A stretch of DNA of 64,000 nt from Acidobacteria bacterium AB60 (GTDB lineage Bacteria > Acidobacteriota > Terriglobia > Terriglobales > Acidobacteriaceae). The translations under genes and the position numbers were made by a program. Below are positions 27,734-35,984 of the stretch, one piece after another; position 1 is the first letter of the stretch; every line of letters begins with the position of its first letter. The notes under the pieces are model-generated. The model made no database searches. It was not told the DNA's origin and saw nothing but the letters and a program-made list of their open reading frames with translations. The DNA lies in contig VANK01000004.1 of assembly GCA_008682415.1 (NCBI GenBank), positions 186,001-250,000 on the forward strand, in the 5' to 3' direction.

Positions 27734-27797
27734 TTGATTTGTAAATAAGGGCTTGCCCTGCTAGGCTGCTGCAAAACCGGACAGGAGGGTCTCCCCG

Positions 27798-28217
27798 ATG
27801 CTGAAGGGTTTCCGCGATTTCATTCTGCGTGGCAACGTGATCGATCTGGCCGTGGCGGTGATCATCGGCGCGGCGTTCACGGCGATCGTCAATTCGTTCG
27901 TGAAGGACATCATGACGCCGCTGATTTCGGCGGTGGTGAAGCTGCCGAACTTCAGCGACCTGAAGGCCAACATCAACGGCGTGCCGGTGACGTACGGCAA
28001 CTTCCTGAATGCGGCGATTTCGTTTTTGATCGTGGCGTTTGTTGTGTACTTTGGCCTGGTGCTACCCATCAATTCGCTGATGAACCGGTTCAAGAAGCCG
28101 GTGCCGGCAGCGCCTCCGGTGACGCGGCCGTGCCCGGAGTGCCTGAGCGATATTCCGATCGCGGCCAAGCGCTGCGCGCATTGCGGACAGCCGGTGCCGC
28201 TGGCGCCCGCAGCGTAG
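27798..28217 (+). CDS. mscL: Large-conductance mechanosensitive channel with C-terminal zinc ribbon
   Basis: A 139-residue channel that opens under extreme membrane tension and releases solutes during osmotic down-shock. The N-terminal amphipathic helix and pore helix (MLKGFRDFILRGNVIDLAVA, VIIGAAFTAIVNSFVKDIMT) are nearly consensus, and the second membrane helix is at about 72-95. After the usual cytoplasmic helix start (LMNRFKKP), the tail carries CPECLSDIPIAAKRCAHCGQ, a CxxC-x12-CxxC zinc ribbon instead of a plain C-terminal bundle. The gene has a strong SD (AGGAGGG). Confidence 0.95.
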   Translation: MLKGFRDFILRGNVIDLAVAVIIGAAFTAIVNSFVKDIMTPLISAVVKLPNFSDLKANINGVPVTYGNFLNAAISFLIVAFVVYFGLVLPINSLMNRFKKPVPAAPPVTRPCPECLSDIPIAAKRCAHCGQPVPLAPAA

Positions 28218-28236
28218 CGCGAGGTTCCGCCCGGAT

Positions 28237-29550
28237 TCAGTCGAGGGACCGCAGGGCGGGCGAGAAGGAAAAGAATCCGATAAAGCAGAGCAGAGCGGTT
28301 CCCGCCATGGCGGCGAGCGCATGTCCCGTGGGGATATGGCGGGAGAGCTCGCCTGCGAGGAGTGAACCGAGGGGCGGGAGGCCGAGGAAGCTGGTGGCGT
28401 AGATGCTCATGATGCGTCCGCGCATCTCGTCGCTGGACAGGTGCTGGATGGAGACGTTGAAGCAGGAGACCATGAGGATGCCGTTGAAGCCTTCGACGAA
28501 GGCAAGGCACTCAGAGAGGGCGAACCAGCGGGAGTAGCTGAAGCCGATGATGGCGAGGAAGAAGACGATGCCGGTGACGGTGACCAGCTTGCCGCGGTGA
28601 CGGATGACGCCGGTGGCGGCGACGATCATGGCGGCGAGCACGGCGCCGATGCCCGAACACGCCATGAGCCAGCCGAGGCCGCTCTCGCCGACGTTGAGCT
28701 GCACCTTGGCGAAGTAGGGGATGAAGTTGAGGAAGGGGATGCCGAAGAAGCTGACGGCCAGGGTCATCCACATGAGGACGAGCATCTCGCGCTCGCTGTG
28801 CAGGTAGGCGAAGCCGGCGCGGAGGCTGCGCAACATGCCTTGCCGGGGGGCGAGCTTCTCCTGGGGATAGCGCATGCGGACGAGGGCCCAGAGCACGGCG
28901 AGGAAGCTGAGCCCGTTGAGGAAGAAGTTGCCGGCCACGCCGACGAGGGCCATGGCGTATCCGCCAAGCGTGGGGCCGAGGATGCGAGACATGTTGAACT
29001 GCGCGGAGTTGAGGGCGAGGGCGTTGGTGAGGTCTTCGCGCTCTACCAGGCGGGGCACCAGCGCCTGGTAGCTTGGCGCGTTCATGGACTGGGCCACGCC
29101 GTTGAGGAAGGCGATGAGAGCAATCTCCCAGACGGTGATGATGGGATGGCCGTCTGGTCCTTTGAGGAACGCCAGCGCGGCCAGGAGGAACGCCAGCAGC
29201 ATCATGGCGGTCTGGGTGAAGAGGAGGAGGCGGCGCTTGTTGGCGCGATCGGCGATGACCCCGCCGAAGAGGGTGAAGAAGAGGAACGGGATGGATCCGG
29301 CGAAGCTGACGACGCCCAGCCAGAATGCGGAGTTGGTGAGGGAGATGACGAGCCATCCCTGGGCGACGTTCTGCATCCAGGTGCCGATGTTGGAGAGGAA
29401 GTTGCCGCTCCAGAAGAGGCGGAAGTTGGGATTGCGCAGGGCGCGGATGGCCTGATGGGTCTGCCGCGGTCGCGCAGGCGCGGTGAAGGTTTCGACCTCG
29501 GCGGCTGCGGGGCGGGAGGGATCGTCCTGCATCTGCGGGCCTGCGGTCAT
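28237..29550 (-). CDS. MFS transporter (EntS-like / MFS_3)
   Basis: A 437-residue inner-membrane protein with 12 predicted segments after a 35-residue charged N-terminus. Features: LRNPNFRLFWSGNFLSNIG, GTWMQNVAQGWLVISLT, the motif A-like GGVIADRANKRRLLL between segments 2 and 3, and NAPSYQALVPRLVEREDLTN typical of the EntS/MFS_3 branch, which exports siderophores or drugs. The start is the ATG at 29550; a second ATG at 29532 is possible. It is convergent with mscL and divergent from the M28 peptidase. No substrate clue lies nearby. Confidence 0.88.
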   Translation of the reverse strand: MTAGPQMQDDPSRPAAAEVETFTAPARPRQTHQAIRALRNPNFRLFWSGNFLSNIGTWMQNVAQGWLVISLTNSAFWLGVVSFAGSIPFLFFTLFGGVIADRANKRRLLLFTQTAMMLLAFLLAALAFLKGPDGHPIITVWEIALIAFLNGVAQSMNAPSYQALVPRLVEREDLTNALALNSAQFNMSRILGPTLGGYAMALVGVAGNFFLNGLSFLAVLWALVRMRYPQEKLAPRQGMLRSLRAGFAYLHSEREMLVLMWMTLAVSFFGIPFLNFIPYFAKVQLNVGESGLGWLMACSGIGAVLAAMIVAATGVIRHRGKLVTVTGIVFFLAIIGFSYSRWFALSECLAFVEGFNGILMVSCFNVSIQHLSSDEMRGRIMSIYATSFLGLPPLGSLLAGELSRHIPTGHALAAMAGTALLCFIGFFSFSPALRSLD

Positions 29551-29709
29551 CCCCCTAGTTTATCCGCGAGCATGGCGGTTGGAGCCGGCTCGAGGCTGCG
29601 TAAAAACATCGTGACAAGTGGGGGGTGGGAAGATCGACGCGAGAGTGGCGGAGACGGGATGGCGGTACCGTACACTGGGGAGAATTTGGCTCTGGATAAG
29701 GTCCCCACG

Positions 29710-31830
29710 ATGGAAATTCGCCTGCTCCCAGCATTCCTGATGGCTGCCTCCGCGGCCGTAGCGCTCGCGCAGTCTTCTGCCCCGGCCAGCGTGTTTGGCT
29801 ATCGCGACTTCAGCAAGGAAGCCAAGGTGGAAGAGAAGTTTCTCGCTGTGCCGGATGCGAAGCTGGCGGGCGAGGAGTTGAAGACCCTGACGGCCGAGCC
29901 GCACCTGGCGAGCACGCCGGAGGATCGCAAGACGGCCGATTATGTGGCGCAGAAGTTTCGCGCGGCGGGGCTGGAGACGGAGATTGTGCCGTACCGGGTG
30001 CTGATGAACCAGCCCAAGACGGTGAAGGTGGAGGCGTTTGGCGCGGACGGCAAGGTGCTGATGACGGGTCCGCATCGCGAGCACGTGGCGGGGGATCCGT
30101 TCGACGAGAACGCGCGCGTGGTGATGCCGTTCAACGGGTCTTCAGGATCGGGCGATGTCACCGGGGACGTGGTGTACGCGAACTACGGGCGTCTGGAGGA
30201 CTTCGACCAACTGGCGGCGGATCATATCGATCTGCACGGGAAGATCGTGATCACGCGTTACGGCGCGAACTTTCGCGGGGTGAAGGTGTACATCGCCGAG
30301 CAGCGCGGGGCGGCGGGGGTGCTGATCTACTCCGACCCGCAGGATGACGGGTACTTCAAGGGGGATGCGTATCCGCAGGGGCCGTGGCGTCCGGAGAGCG
30401 GCGTGCAGCGTGGATCGGTGCAGTACCTGTTCAAGTATCCGGGGGATCCGGAGACGCCGGGTGTGGCATCGACGCCGGAGTTGCCGGATGGGTCGCGCAT
30501 CAATCCTGAAGGGAACCAGCCGCACATTATTGCGATTCCGATTTCGTACGCAGACGCGGCGCCGATTCTGCAGGCGCTGAAGGGGCCGGGGGTGCCGCAG
30601 GGATGGCAAGGGGCGCTGCCGTTCCGGTATCACATGGGCGGGCTGGGCACGGTGAAGGCGCACCTGGTATCCGAGCAGGATTATCAGCGGCGCACCATCT
30701 GGGATGTGATCGGGACGGTCAAGGGGACGGACGACAGCGATGACGAGGTGCTGGTGGGCAATCATCGCGACGCCTGGGTGTATGGCGCGGTAGATCCCAA
30801 CAGCGGGACCGCGGCGATGCTGGAGGCGGTGCACGGTGTGGGCGCGCTGATCAAGGACGGCTGGAAGCCGAGGCGGACGATTGTGTTTTGCAGCTGGGAC
30901 GCCGAGGAGGAGGGGCTGATCGGGTCGACCGAGTGGGTGGAACAGCACGCGCAGGCGCTGCAACACGCGGTGGCCTATTTCAATGTGGATGTCGCGGTGT
31001 CGGGTCCGAATTTTTCGGCGGCGGCGGTGCCGTCGCTGAAGCAGTTTGTGCGAGAGATCGCGCGGTCTGTGCCGAGCCCGACAGGGGGCAGCGTGTACGA
31101 CGCGTGGCGAAGCGAGCGCGGCGAGGGGAACGAGCATCGGCCGTCGAATGCGCCGCCGGACGCGGAGGTGCGGGTGGGGGACCTGGGATCGGGATCGGAC
31201 TTCACGCCGTTCCTGCAGCACGTGGGAGTGCCCTCGACGGATATCGGATCGGGCGGCCCGTACGGGGTGTATCACTCGGTGTTTGACAACTACGCGTGGT
31301 TCACGATGAACGCGGATCCGCACTTTGTGTATCTGCAGGAGATGGCGCGGGTGCTGGGGCTGGAAGCGGTGCGGATGGCCGACACGGAGGTGCTGCCCTA
31401 CGACTACGTGCCGTACGCGCGCGAGATCACGTCGTACCTGGAGACGGCGAAGAAGAAGGCTGGTGAGGAGAAACTGGGGTCGGTAGATTTTGGCCCGGCG
31501 CTGGCAGCGGCGGGACGGTTTACGGCGGCGGCAGAACATGCGACCGGCGTGGAGAAGGCGGCGGGGGCCAATGCAGCGGCGATGAACCAGGCGCTGCGGG
31601 AGGCGGAGACGGACTTTGTTTCGCCGGCGGGATTGCCGAACCGGCCGTGGTACCGGCACACGATCTACGCGCCGGGAGAGTACACGGGCTACGCGGCGGT
31701 GGTGATTCCGGGGGTGACGGAGGCGATCCAGGGGAAGAACGCGGAGCGGGCGAGCCAGCAGCTGGGGGTGTTGACGGAGGCGCTGGAGCGGGCGGCGCAC
31801 ACGTTGGGAGCGGTGCAGAGCGGGCAGTAA
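29710..31830 (+). CDS. M28 family metallopeptidase, glutamate carboxypeptidase II/NAALADase-like, exported
   Basis: A 706-residue protein with a signal peptide (RLLPAFLMAASAAVALAQ). The architecture follows glutamate carboxypeptidase II: a protease-associated domain inserted at about 130-290 (YANYGRLEDFDQLAADHIDL, KIVITRYGANFRGVKV), then the M28 catalytic domain with the zinc-ligand motifs GNHRDAWVYGAVDPNSGTAA and WDAEEEGLIGSTEW. A C-terminal TFR-dimer-like helical domain follows (about 570-706). All expected metal ligands visible in these motifs are present. It would trim peptides in the periplasm. It was read from the ATG at 29710. Confidence 0.92.
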   Translation: MEIRLLPAFLMAASAAVALAQSSAPASVFGYRDFSKEAKVEEKFLAVPDAKLAGEELKTLTAEPHLASTPEDRKTADYVAQKFRAAGLETEIVPYRVLMNQPKTVKVEAFGADGKVLMTGPHREHVAGDPFDENARVVMPFNGSSGSGDVTGDVVYANYGRLEDFDQLAADHIDLHGKIVITRYGANFRGVKVYIAEQRGAAGVLIYSDPQDDGYFKGDAYPQGPWRPESGVQRGSVQYLFKYPGDPETPGVASTPELPDGSRINPEGNQPHIIAIPISYADAAPILQALKGPGVPQGWQGALPFRYHMGGLGTVKAHLVSEQDYQRRTIWDVIGTVKGTDDSDDEVLVGNHRDAWVYGAVDPNSGTAAMLEAVHGVGALIKDGWKPRRTIVFCSWDAEEEGLIGSTEWVEQHAQALQHAVAYFNVDVAVSGPNFSAAAVPSLKQFVREIARSVPSPTGGSVYDAWRSERGEGNEHRPSNAPPDAEVRVGDLGSGSDFTPFLQHVGVPSTDIGSGGPYGVYHSVFDNYAWFTMNADPHFVYLQEMARVLGLEAVRMADTEVLPYDYVPYAREITSYLETAKKKAGEEKLGSVDFGPALAAAGRFTAAAEHATGVEKAAGANAAAMNQALREAETDFVSPAGLPNRPWYRHTIYAPGEYTGYAAVVIPGVTEAIQGKNAERASQQLGVLTEALERAAHTLGAVQSGQ

Positions 31831-31941
31831 GGCGGCGGAAACTGCCTTATTTCTGCACAGACAGGGGTGCAGAGCGGGGGAAATGGATACTTTGGTAATT
31901 AAAACCGGGACGGGAATGGCCGAGATTTGAACAGAGATTGA

Positions 31942-32074
31942 TTGAAATCGGGTCACTTCCGTGTAGAGTAACCAATAAGCAATCGTTACTTATGTTCCAA
32001 GCAACATCGTCGCCGTCAGGCAACGATGGCGCCCTATTCGCGAATCGATTGCTTCGTAGAAGGAGCCTCCCCCC
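31942..32074 (+). promoter_or_regulatory. Predicted promoter and folded 5' leader of micro-peptide 1
   Basis: A -35-like TTGAAA (31942-31947) and -10-like TAGAGT (31964-31969) with 16-bp spacing place the transcript start near 31976. The transcript would begin with AAGCAATCG (31977-31985), which pairs perfectly with CGATTGCTT (32046-32054) just before the SD AGGAG (32061-32065). An inner hairpin CATCGT/ACGATG lies at 32005-32028. The leader is thus closed on itself directly 5' of the SD. Promoter and fold are predictions by eye. Confidence 0.5.
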
Positions 32075-32173
32075 ATGCATGATGTTCTGGTAGCAATTGC
32101 CTTTGTGGCGATGATTGCCACGCCGGCGATTTGCGCAGCAATTCCACGCAGCGAAGCCGAGGAAGACAACTAA
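32075..32173 (+). CDS. Micro-peptide 1: 32-residue single-TM peptide, paralogous family
   Basis: It begins MHDVLVAIAFVAMIATPAIC and ends in an acidic tail (SEAEEDN). AGGAG lies 9 nt before the ATG. Residues 4-22 would span the membrane once. It is clearly related to the products at 32416 and 36427: all share M-x-D, AF at 9-10, M at 13, PA at 17-18 and A at 21. Conservation across three separate loci, each with an SD, argues for real expression. Function is unknown. Candidates are a small accessory subunit of the neighbouring cytochrome c maturation complex or a type I toxin-like hydrophobic peptide. I cannot name a described family. Confidence 0.65.
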   Translation: MHDVLVAIAFVAMIATPAICAAIPRSEAEEDN

Positions 32174-32415
32174 CTAGATAAATCGAACTCTGGCTTGCAT
32201 GCCGAACCGTCACCCCCAGCAGACAACCCTTTGTTACCCGGAGTTACCCAGGAAGGTTCGTTCTCCCGGATTGGGGGAGCGGATGTCACTAATTAGCTAT
32301 TCCTGCCGTTAGAGGGCGGGAATAGATTTCTGTGAGCGGAAATTCCCGGCCGCGCCAGCCGAAACGATCTGCGGCGCCACGACTGCGAGGAAGACCGCAA
32401 GGAGTCAGGACCCGC

Positions 32416-32514
32416 ATGCGGGACATTGTGATTGGGATTGCTTTTCTGGCGATGCTTCTTTCGCCGGCACTGGTAGCGTCATTCAGCAAGCGCAAAAGCG
32501 ACGACGAAGCCTGA
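32416..32514 (+). CDS. Micro-peptide 2: 32-residue single-TM peptide, paralogous family
   Basis: It begins MRDIVIGIAFLAMLLSPALV, then a mixed-charge tail (SFSKRKSDDEA). AAGGAG lies 11 nt upstream of the ATG; longer in-frame starts exist but would add a basic stretch absent from the paralogues. It shares the family residues given for the peptide at 32075. A hairpin with an 11-bp stem (CTATTCCTGCC at 32297-32307 with GGCGGGAATAG at 32315-32325) lies in its 5' region. It is the last gene before ccmE, 193 bp away. Confidence 0.65.
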   Translation: MRDIVIGIAFLAMLLSPALVASFSKRKSDDEA

Positions 32515-32707
32515 ATCCGGGGCAGCGCGTCGGGAAGTTTCAGCAAGTTCTTTGCTTGCATTGCGGACGGGGAGATTGCGCCGCGAGGGCGTGCCCGACT
32601 TCGGCCGCTGTGCGGTGGACCGTGCTTCAAGTCATGTGATCCCCATCACCATCAGGTGGTTGACCCCCGCCTTGCAGCCCCCGTATCGTTGAAGTTGAGC
32701 ATTTCTT

Positions 32708-33232
32708 ATGAAAAAGTCCTCCAACAACCTGGGCATTGGGATCGCGGTTGCCATCATTCTGGGCACGATCGGATGGCTGGCCTTCTCGAGCTATGACCAG
32801 TCGAAGCAGTACCTGGTGCACATTCCGGAGCTGGTGAGCATGGGCGACAAGGCCTATACGCGGCATCTGCGGGTGGATGGTTTTGTGAAGCCAGGGACGA
32901 TCGAGCCGAATGGTCCGAACGTGACGTTCCTGATGAACGAGTTCGAGAGCCATTCTCCCAAGGCGCCTGAGGGCCGGTTGTTGAAGGTGGTGTACAAGGG
33001 CATGGAGCCGCCGCCGGATACGTTCAAGGATGACTCCCAGGCGGTGGCGATCGGCCACTACGGGCGGGACGGCGTGTTCTACGCGACCGAGCTGCAGGCC
33101 AAGTGCGCCAGCAAGTATGCACCGACGCAGCCGGGAGGCAAGCCGGGAACGGTTCCGGCCTCGCCGCAGCCCTCCTCGAATCCGCGGGCGTCCGCGGCAC
33201 CGGCTGCTGCGACCACGGTTGCCAGCAACTAA
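32708..33232 (+). CDS. ccmE: Cytochrome c maturation haem chaperone CcmE, Cys-type
   Basis: A 174-residue protein: one N-terminal membrane anchor (about 7-26 GIGIAVAIILGTIGWLAF), then the periplasmic OB-fold (about 40-140). It receives haem from CcmC and passes it to the cytochrome c ligation complex. The haem-attachment segment reads LQAKCASKYAP, so the usual covalent-ligand His (HxxxY) is replaced by Cys (CxxxY). This CxxxY type is known from Desulfovibrio and some archaea. The tail beyond residue 140 is Pro/Ala/Ser-rich. It heads the ccm cluster, 3 nt before ccmA. Confidence 0.9.
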   Translation: MKKSSNNLGIGIAVAIILGTIGWLAFSSYDQSKQYLVHIPELVSMGDKAYTRHLRVDGFVKPGTIEPNGPNVTFLMNEFESHSPKAPEGRLLKVVYKGMEPPPDTFKDDSQAVAIGHYGRDGVFYATELQAKCASKYAPTQPGGKPGTVPASPQPSSNPRASAAPAAATTVASN

Positions 33233-33235
33233 GGC

Positions 33236-33907
33236 ATGAGCGGCCCAGCACGACCGGCTCCCAACGCCCAACTCGAAGATGTCTCCAAGCTATTCGGCTC
33301 GTTTGCCGCGCTGCGTCAGGTGTCTGTGGCGCTGGAGCCGGGCAAATGCTACGTCCTGATCGGGGAAAACGGCGCGGGCAAGTCTACGCTGCTGCGTATC
33401 CTGGCGGGATTGCTGCGGCCAAGCATGGGGCAGATCCAGGTGTTCGGCGAGGCGGAGCCGCACGATGCGCGGGATCGCATCGGGTACATGAGCCACGCGC
33501 CGATGCTGTACGACGAGCTGACCGGGGTGGAGAACCTGAGCTACTTTGCCCGCCTTTATCCGGACCGGGAGTGCCTGGAACCGGCCGAGGCACTGCGGCA
33601 GGTGGGGCTGGATCCGAAGCTGGAGCGGCCGCTTGGGCAGTATTCGCAGGGGATGCGGCAACGGACGTCGCTGGCGCGGGTCCTGCTGGCGCAACCGGAT
33701 CTGCTGCTGCTGGATGAGCCTTTCTCGAACATGGACGTGGAGTCGGCGGGGCAGATGGTGGAGCTGCTGGCGCGCTTCCGCCACAGCAGCCGGACGATTG
33801 TGATCACGACGCACCAGCGGGAGCTGGCGGCGCCCATTGCGGACTTTGTCCTGGCGCTGAAGGCGGGGCGGGTGGCGCGCTTTGAAGCGGGGAACCCCAC
33901 GCTATGA
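33236..33907 (+). CDS. ccmA: Haem exporter ABC ATPase CcmA
   Basis: A 223-residue ABC ATPase. Walker A GENGAGKSTLLRIL, signature YSQGMRQRTSLARVLL (SQGM replaces the common LSGGQ, as usual in CcmA) and Walker B LLLLDEPFSNMD are all present; the H-loop is ITTHQ. With CcmB it forms the ATPase module that frees haem-loaded CcmE from CcmC. It starts 3 nt after ccmE and its stop overlaps the ybaK start (ATGA). Confidence 0.93.
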   Translation: MSGPARPAPNAQLEDVSKLFGSFAALRQVSVALEPGKCYVLIGENGAGKSTLLRILAGLLRPSMGQIQVFGEAEPHDARDRIGYMSHAPMLYDELTGVENLSYFARLYPDRECLEPAEALRQVGLDPKLERPLGQYSQGMRQRTSLARVLLAQPDLLLLDEPFSNMDVESAGQMVELLARFRHSSRTIVITTHQRELAAPIADFVLALKAGRVARFEAGNPTL

Positions 33908-34410
33908 AGACCAATGGCGCACGCTTTCTGGAGAGCTTGGATATTCCCTTCGAACTGCGGGAGTACGAGGTGGATCCCGAGGACCTTTCGGCGATCACCG
34001 TGGCGAAGAAGATCGGGATGCCGCCGGAGCAGGTGTTCAAGACGCTGCTGACCACGGGCGGGCCGGGCACGTTTGTCTTTGCGGTGATTCCGGGCGATGC
34101 GGAGCTGGACTTCAAGAAGCTGGCGAAGGCCGCGGGGCTGCGCAAGGCGGAGATGGTTTCGCTCAAGGACGTGCAGCCGTTGACGGGGTATATCCGCGGG
34201 GGAGTGACGGTCTTCGGGGCGAAGAAGGCGTATCCCGTGTTTGTGGATGAGACGGCGATCCTGTTCGACAAGATCAGCGTGTCGGCCGGGACGCGGGGGA
34301 CGCAGCTGATTCTGTCGCCGGAGGACTATCTGCGGGCCGCGCAGGCGCTCGAGGTGACGGTGGAGACGGCCGATTTGACCAAGCCTGGACGGCTGGAGGG
34401 ACCGGCTTGA
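33904..34410 (+). CDS. ybaK: Cys-tRNA(Pro)/Cys-tRNA(Cys) deacylase, YbaK/EbsC family
   Basis: A 168-residue protein of the YbaK/ProX editing fold. Segments match YbaK: RFLESLDIPFELREYEVDP, VAKKIGMPPEQVFKTLL, FVFAVIPGDAELDFKKLAKA (the Lys of the active site lies in KKLAKA), GYIRGGVTVFGAKKAYPVFV and SVSAGTRGTQLILSPEDYL. It hydrolyses mischarged Cys-tRNA(Pro). It is inserted between ccmA and ccmB with 4-nt and 1-nt overlaps, so it is translated as part of the ccm operon, an unexpected place for a tRNA-editing enzyme. Confidence 0.92.
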   Translation: MKTNGARFLESLDIPFELREYEVDPEDLSAITVAKKIGMPPEQVFKTLLTTGGPGTFVFAVIPGDAELDFKKLAKAAGLRKAEMVSLKDVQPLTGYIRGGVTVFGAKKAYPVFVDETAILFDKISVSAGTRGTQLILSPEDYLRAAQALEVTVETADLTKPGRLEGPA

Positions 34411-35078
34411 TGCCGCGCGTTCTGTGGACTCATCTGATGAAGGACCTGCGCATCGAGTGGCGCTCGAAGGAGGCCATCAACTCGATGCTGTTCTTCGCGC
34501 TGCTGGTGGTGGTGCTGTTTTCGCTGGCATTCGATCCGCGCGGACCTTTTTCGCAGAGCATTGCGGGCGGCGTTCTTTCTGTGGCGACGATGTTTGCGTC
34601 GGTCAGCGCGTTGAACCAGGCCTGGGCGCGGGAGATCCGGCACCAGGTGATGGATGCGCAGAGGATGGCGCCGACGCCGGGGGCGGAGCTGTTCCTGGCC
34701 AAGGTACTAGCCAACTTCCTGTTCGTGACCATCGTGCAGGTGATCCTGGCGCCGGTGTTTCTGGTGATGTACAACCTGCGCGTGGTGGGCCAGGCGTGGC
34801 TGCTGGCCGTGGTTCTGCCGCTGGGCACCTGGGCGCTGGTGGCCAACGGAACCTTCTTTGCGGCGCTCTCGATCCGCAGCCGCAACCGGGAGCTGCTGCT
34901 GCCGCTGATCCTGTTTCCCATCTTTGTGCCGGCGCTGCTGGCGATGGTGAATGCGACGGGGGGGATTCTCACCGGCGAGAGCGACCCGGGGATGTGGATC
35001 AAGCTGCTGACGGGCTACGACATCATCTTCACGACGGTGAGCCTGTTGTTGTTCGATACGGTGTTCAACGCGGAGTAG
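34410..35078 (+). CDS. ccmB: Haem exporter permease CcmB
   Basis: A 222-residue integral membrane protein with six predicted segments. LMKDLRIEWRSKEAINSMLF near the N-terminus and the F-x-x-x-RGPFSQSIAGG region are characteristic of CcmB, as is ALSIRSRNRELLLPLILFPI. It is the membrane partner of CcmA. The ATG (34410) overlaps the ybaK stop as TGATG. Confidence 0.93.
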   Translation: MPRVLWTHLMKDLRIEWRSKEAINSMLFFALLVVVLFSLAFDPRGPFSQSIAGGVLSVATMFASVSALNQAWAREIRHQVMDAQRMAPTPGAELFLAKVLANFLFVTIVQVILAPVFLVMYNLRVVGQAWLLAVVLPLGTWALVANGTFFAALSIRSRNRELLLPLILFPIFVPALLAMVNATGGILTGESDPGMWIKLLTGYDIIFTTVSLLLFDTVFNAE

Positions 35079-35128
35079 GGTCACCACCCGATCCGATTAA
35101 GATCCGGACTTGTAGTGAATCGCAGTTT

Positions 35129-35144
35129 CGTGATGCAAATCACA
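35129..35144. promoter_or_regulatory. CRP/FNR-family-like site upstream of ccmC
   Basis: The sequence CGTGATGCAAATCACA holds the symmetric core GTGA-N6-TCAC of CRP-type operators. It lies in the 173-bp gap between ccmB and ccmC, 108 bp before the ccmC start. It suggests separate control of ccmC by a CRP/FNR-family protein; no such gene is in the window. Confidence 0.4.
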
Positions 35145-35251
35145 TGTCAGCCGCAGGGTGGAGACTGCGAGGTCTTTGCCGACGTAAACTGAAGGGGTCC
35201 TCCGGGAACATTCTCCGATGTACGCTTCCCCGCCGGACGGGATGGTTTTGG

Positions 35252-35962
35252 ATGAAAAAGCTGGCAACGGGTTTCTACGCCGCGATCGTGGTGGCGCTGA
35301 TGGTCTGGGGCTTTTACCAGGCCATCTACGTGGCTCCGGATGAGTCGACGATGCACGAGGTGCAGCGCATCTTCTACTACCACGTGCCGAATGCGATCGT
35401 GTGCTTCGCGTTCTTCGCGGTCAGTCTGCTGGGATCGATTGGCTATCTTGCCTTCCGGCGCAGCAATCCTGAGTGGGCGCAGCGGGCGGATGCCTGGGCG
35501 CTGGCGGGAGCCGAAGTGGGCGTGGTGTTCTGCACGGTGGTGCTGATTACCGGACCTCTGTGGGGGCGGAGGGCCTGGGGTATCTGGTGGACGTGGGACG
35601 CCCGGCTGACGACAACTCTTGTGCTCTGGCTGATTTACGCGAGCTACCTGCTGCTGCGGCGGTTCGCGGCTGGTCCGCAGATGCAGACGCTGGCGGCGGT
35701 TCTGGGGATCTTTGGGGCGCTGGATGTGCCGATCGTGTACATGTCAAACCGGTGGTGGCGGACGCAGCATCCGGCTCCGGTGTTCGGGGGCGATGCGGAT
35801 TCGGGGATCAAGGACCCGGCCATGCTGGCGGCATTTGGCTGGAATGTTCTGGCGTGGTTCGCCTGGGGCGTGCTCATTTTGCTGCTGCGGTACCAGGTAG
35901 AACGCAAACACCAGAAAAACGCGGCCCTGGAGGCCCGGGAAGCGCTGGAAAGCCACGTTTAG
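35252..35962 (+). CDS. ccmC: Haem handling protein CcmC (CcsA/CcmC family)
   Basis: A 236-residue protein with six predicted membrane segments. It has the haem-binding WWD signature (WGIWWTWDARLTTTL, about 106-120) flanked by conserved histidines in YYHVPNA (about 44) and RTQHPAP (about 174). It loads haem onto CcmE in the periplasm. The start is the ATG at 35252, with only a weak GGGATGG nearby. It lies 22 nt upstream of the ccmD-like gene. CcmF, CcmG and CcmH, needed to finish the pathway, are not in this window. Confidence 0.93.
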   Translation: MKKLATGFYAAIVVALMVWGFYQAIYVAPDESTMHEVQRIFYYHVPNAIVCFAFFAVSLLGSIGYLAFRRSNPEWAQRADAWALAGAEVGVVFCTVVLITGPLWGRRAWGIWWTWDARLTTTLVLWLIYASYLLLRRFAAGPQMQTLAAVLGIFGALDVPIVYMSNRWWRTQHPAPVFGGDADSGIKDPAMLAAFGWNVLAWFAWGVLILLLRYQVERKHQKNAALEAREALESHV

Positions 35963-35984
35963 CCGACAGGAGGCTGAGAAGACC

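Noticed and set aside
28441..29709. Upstream extension of the M28 peptidase frame by 423 codons
   Set aside because: It runs antisense through the MFS gene. The signal peptide at the ATG at 29710 fixes the true start.
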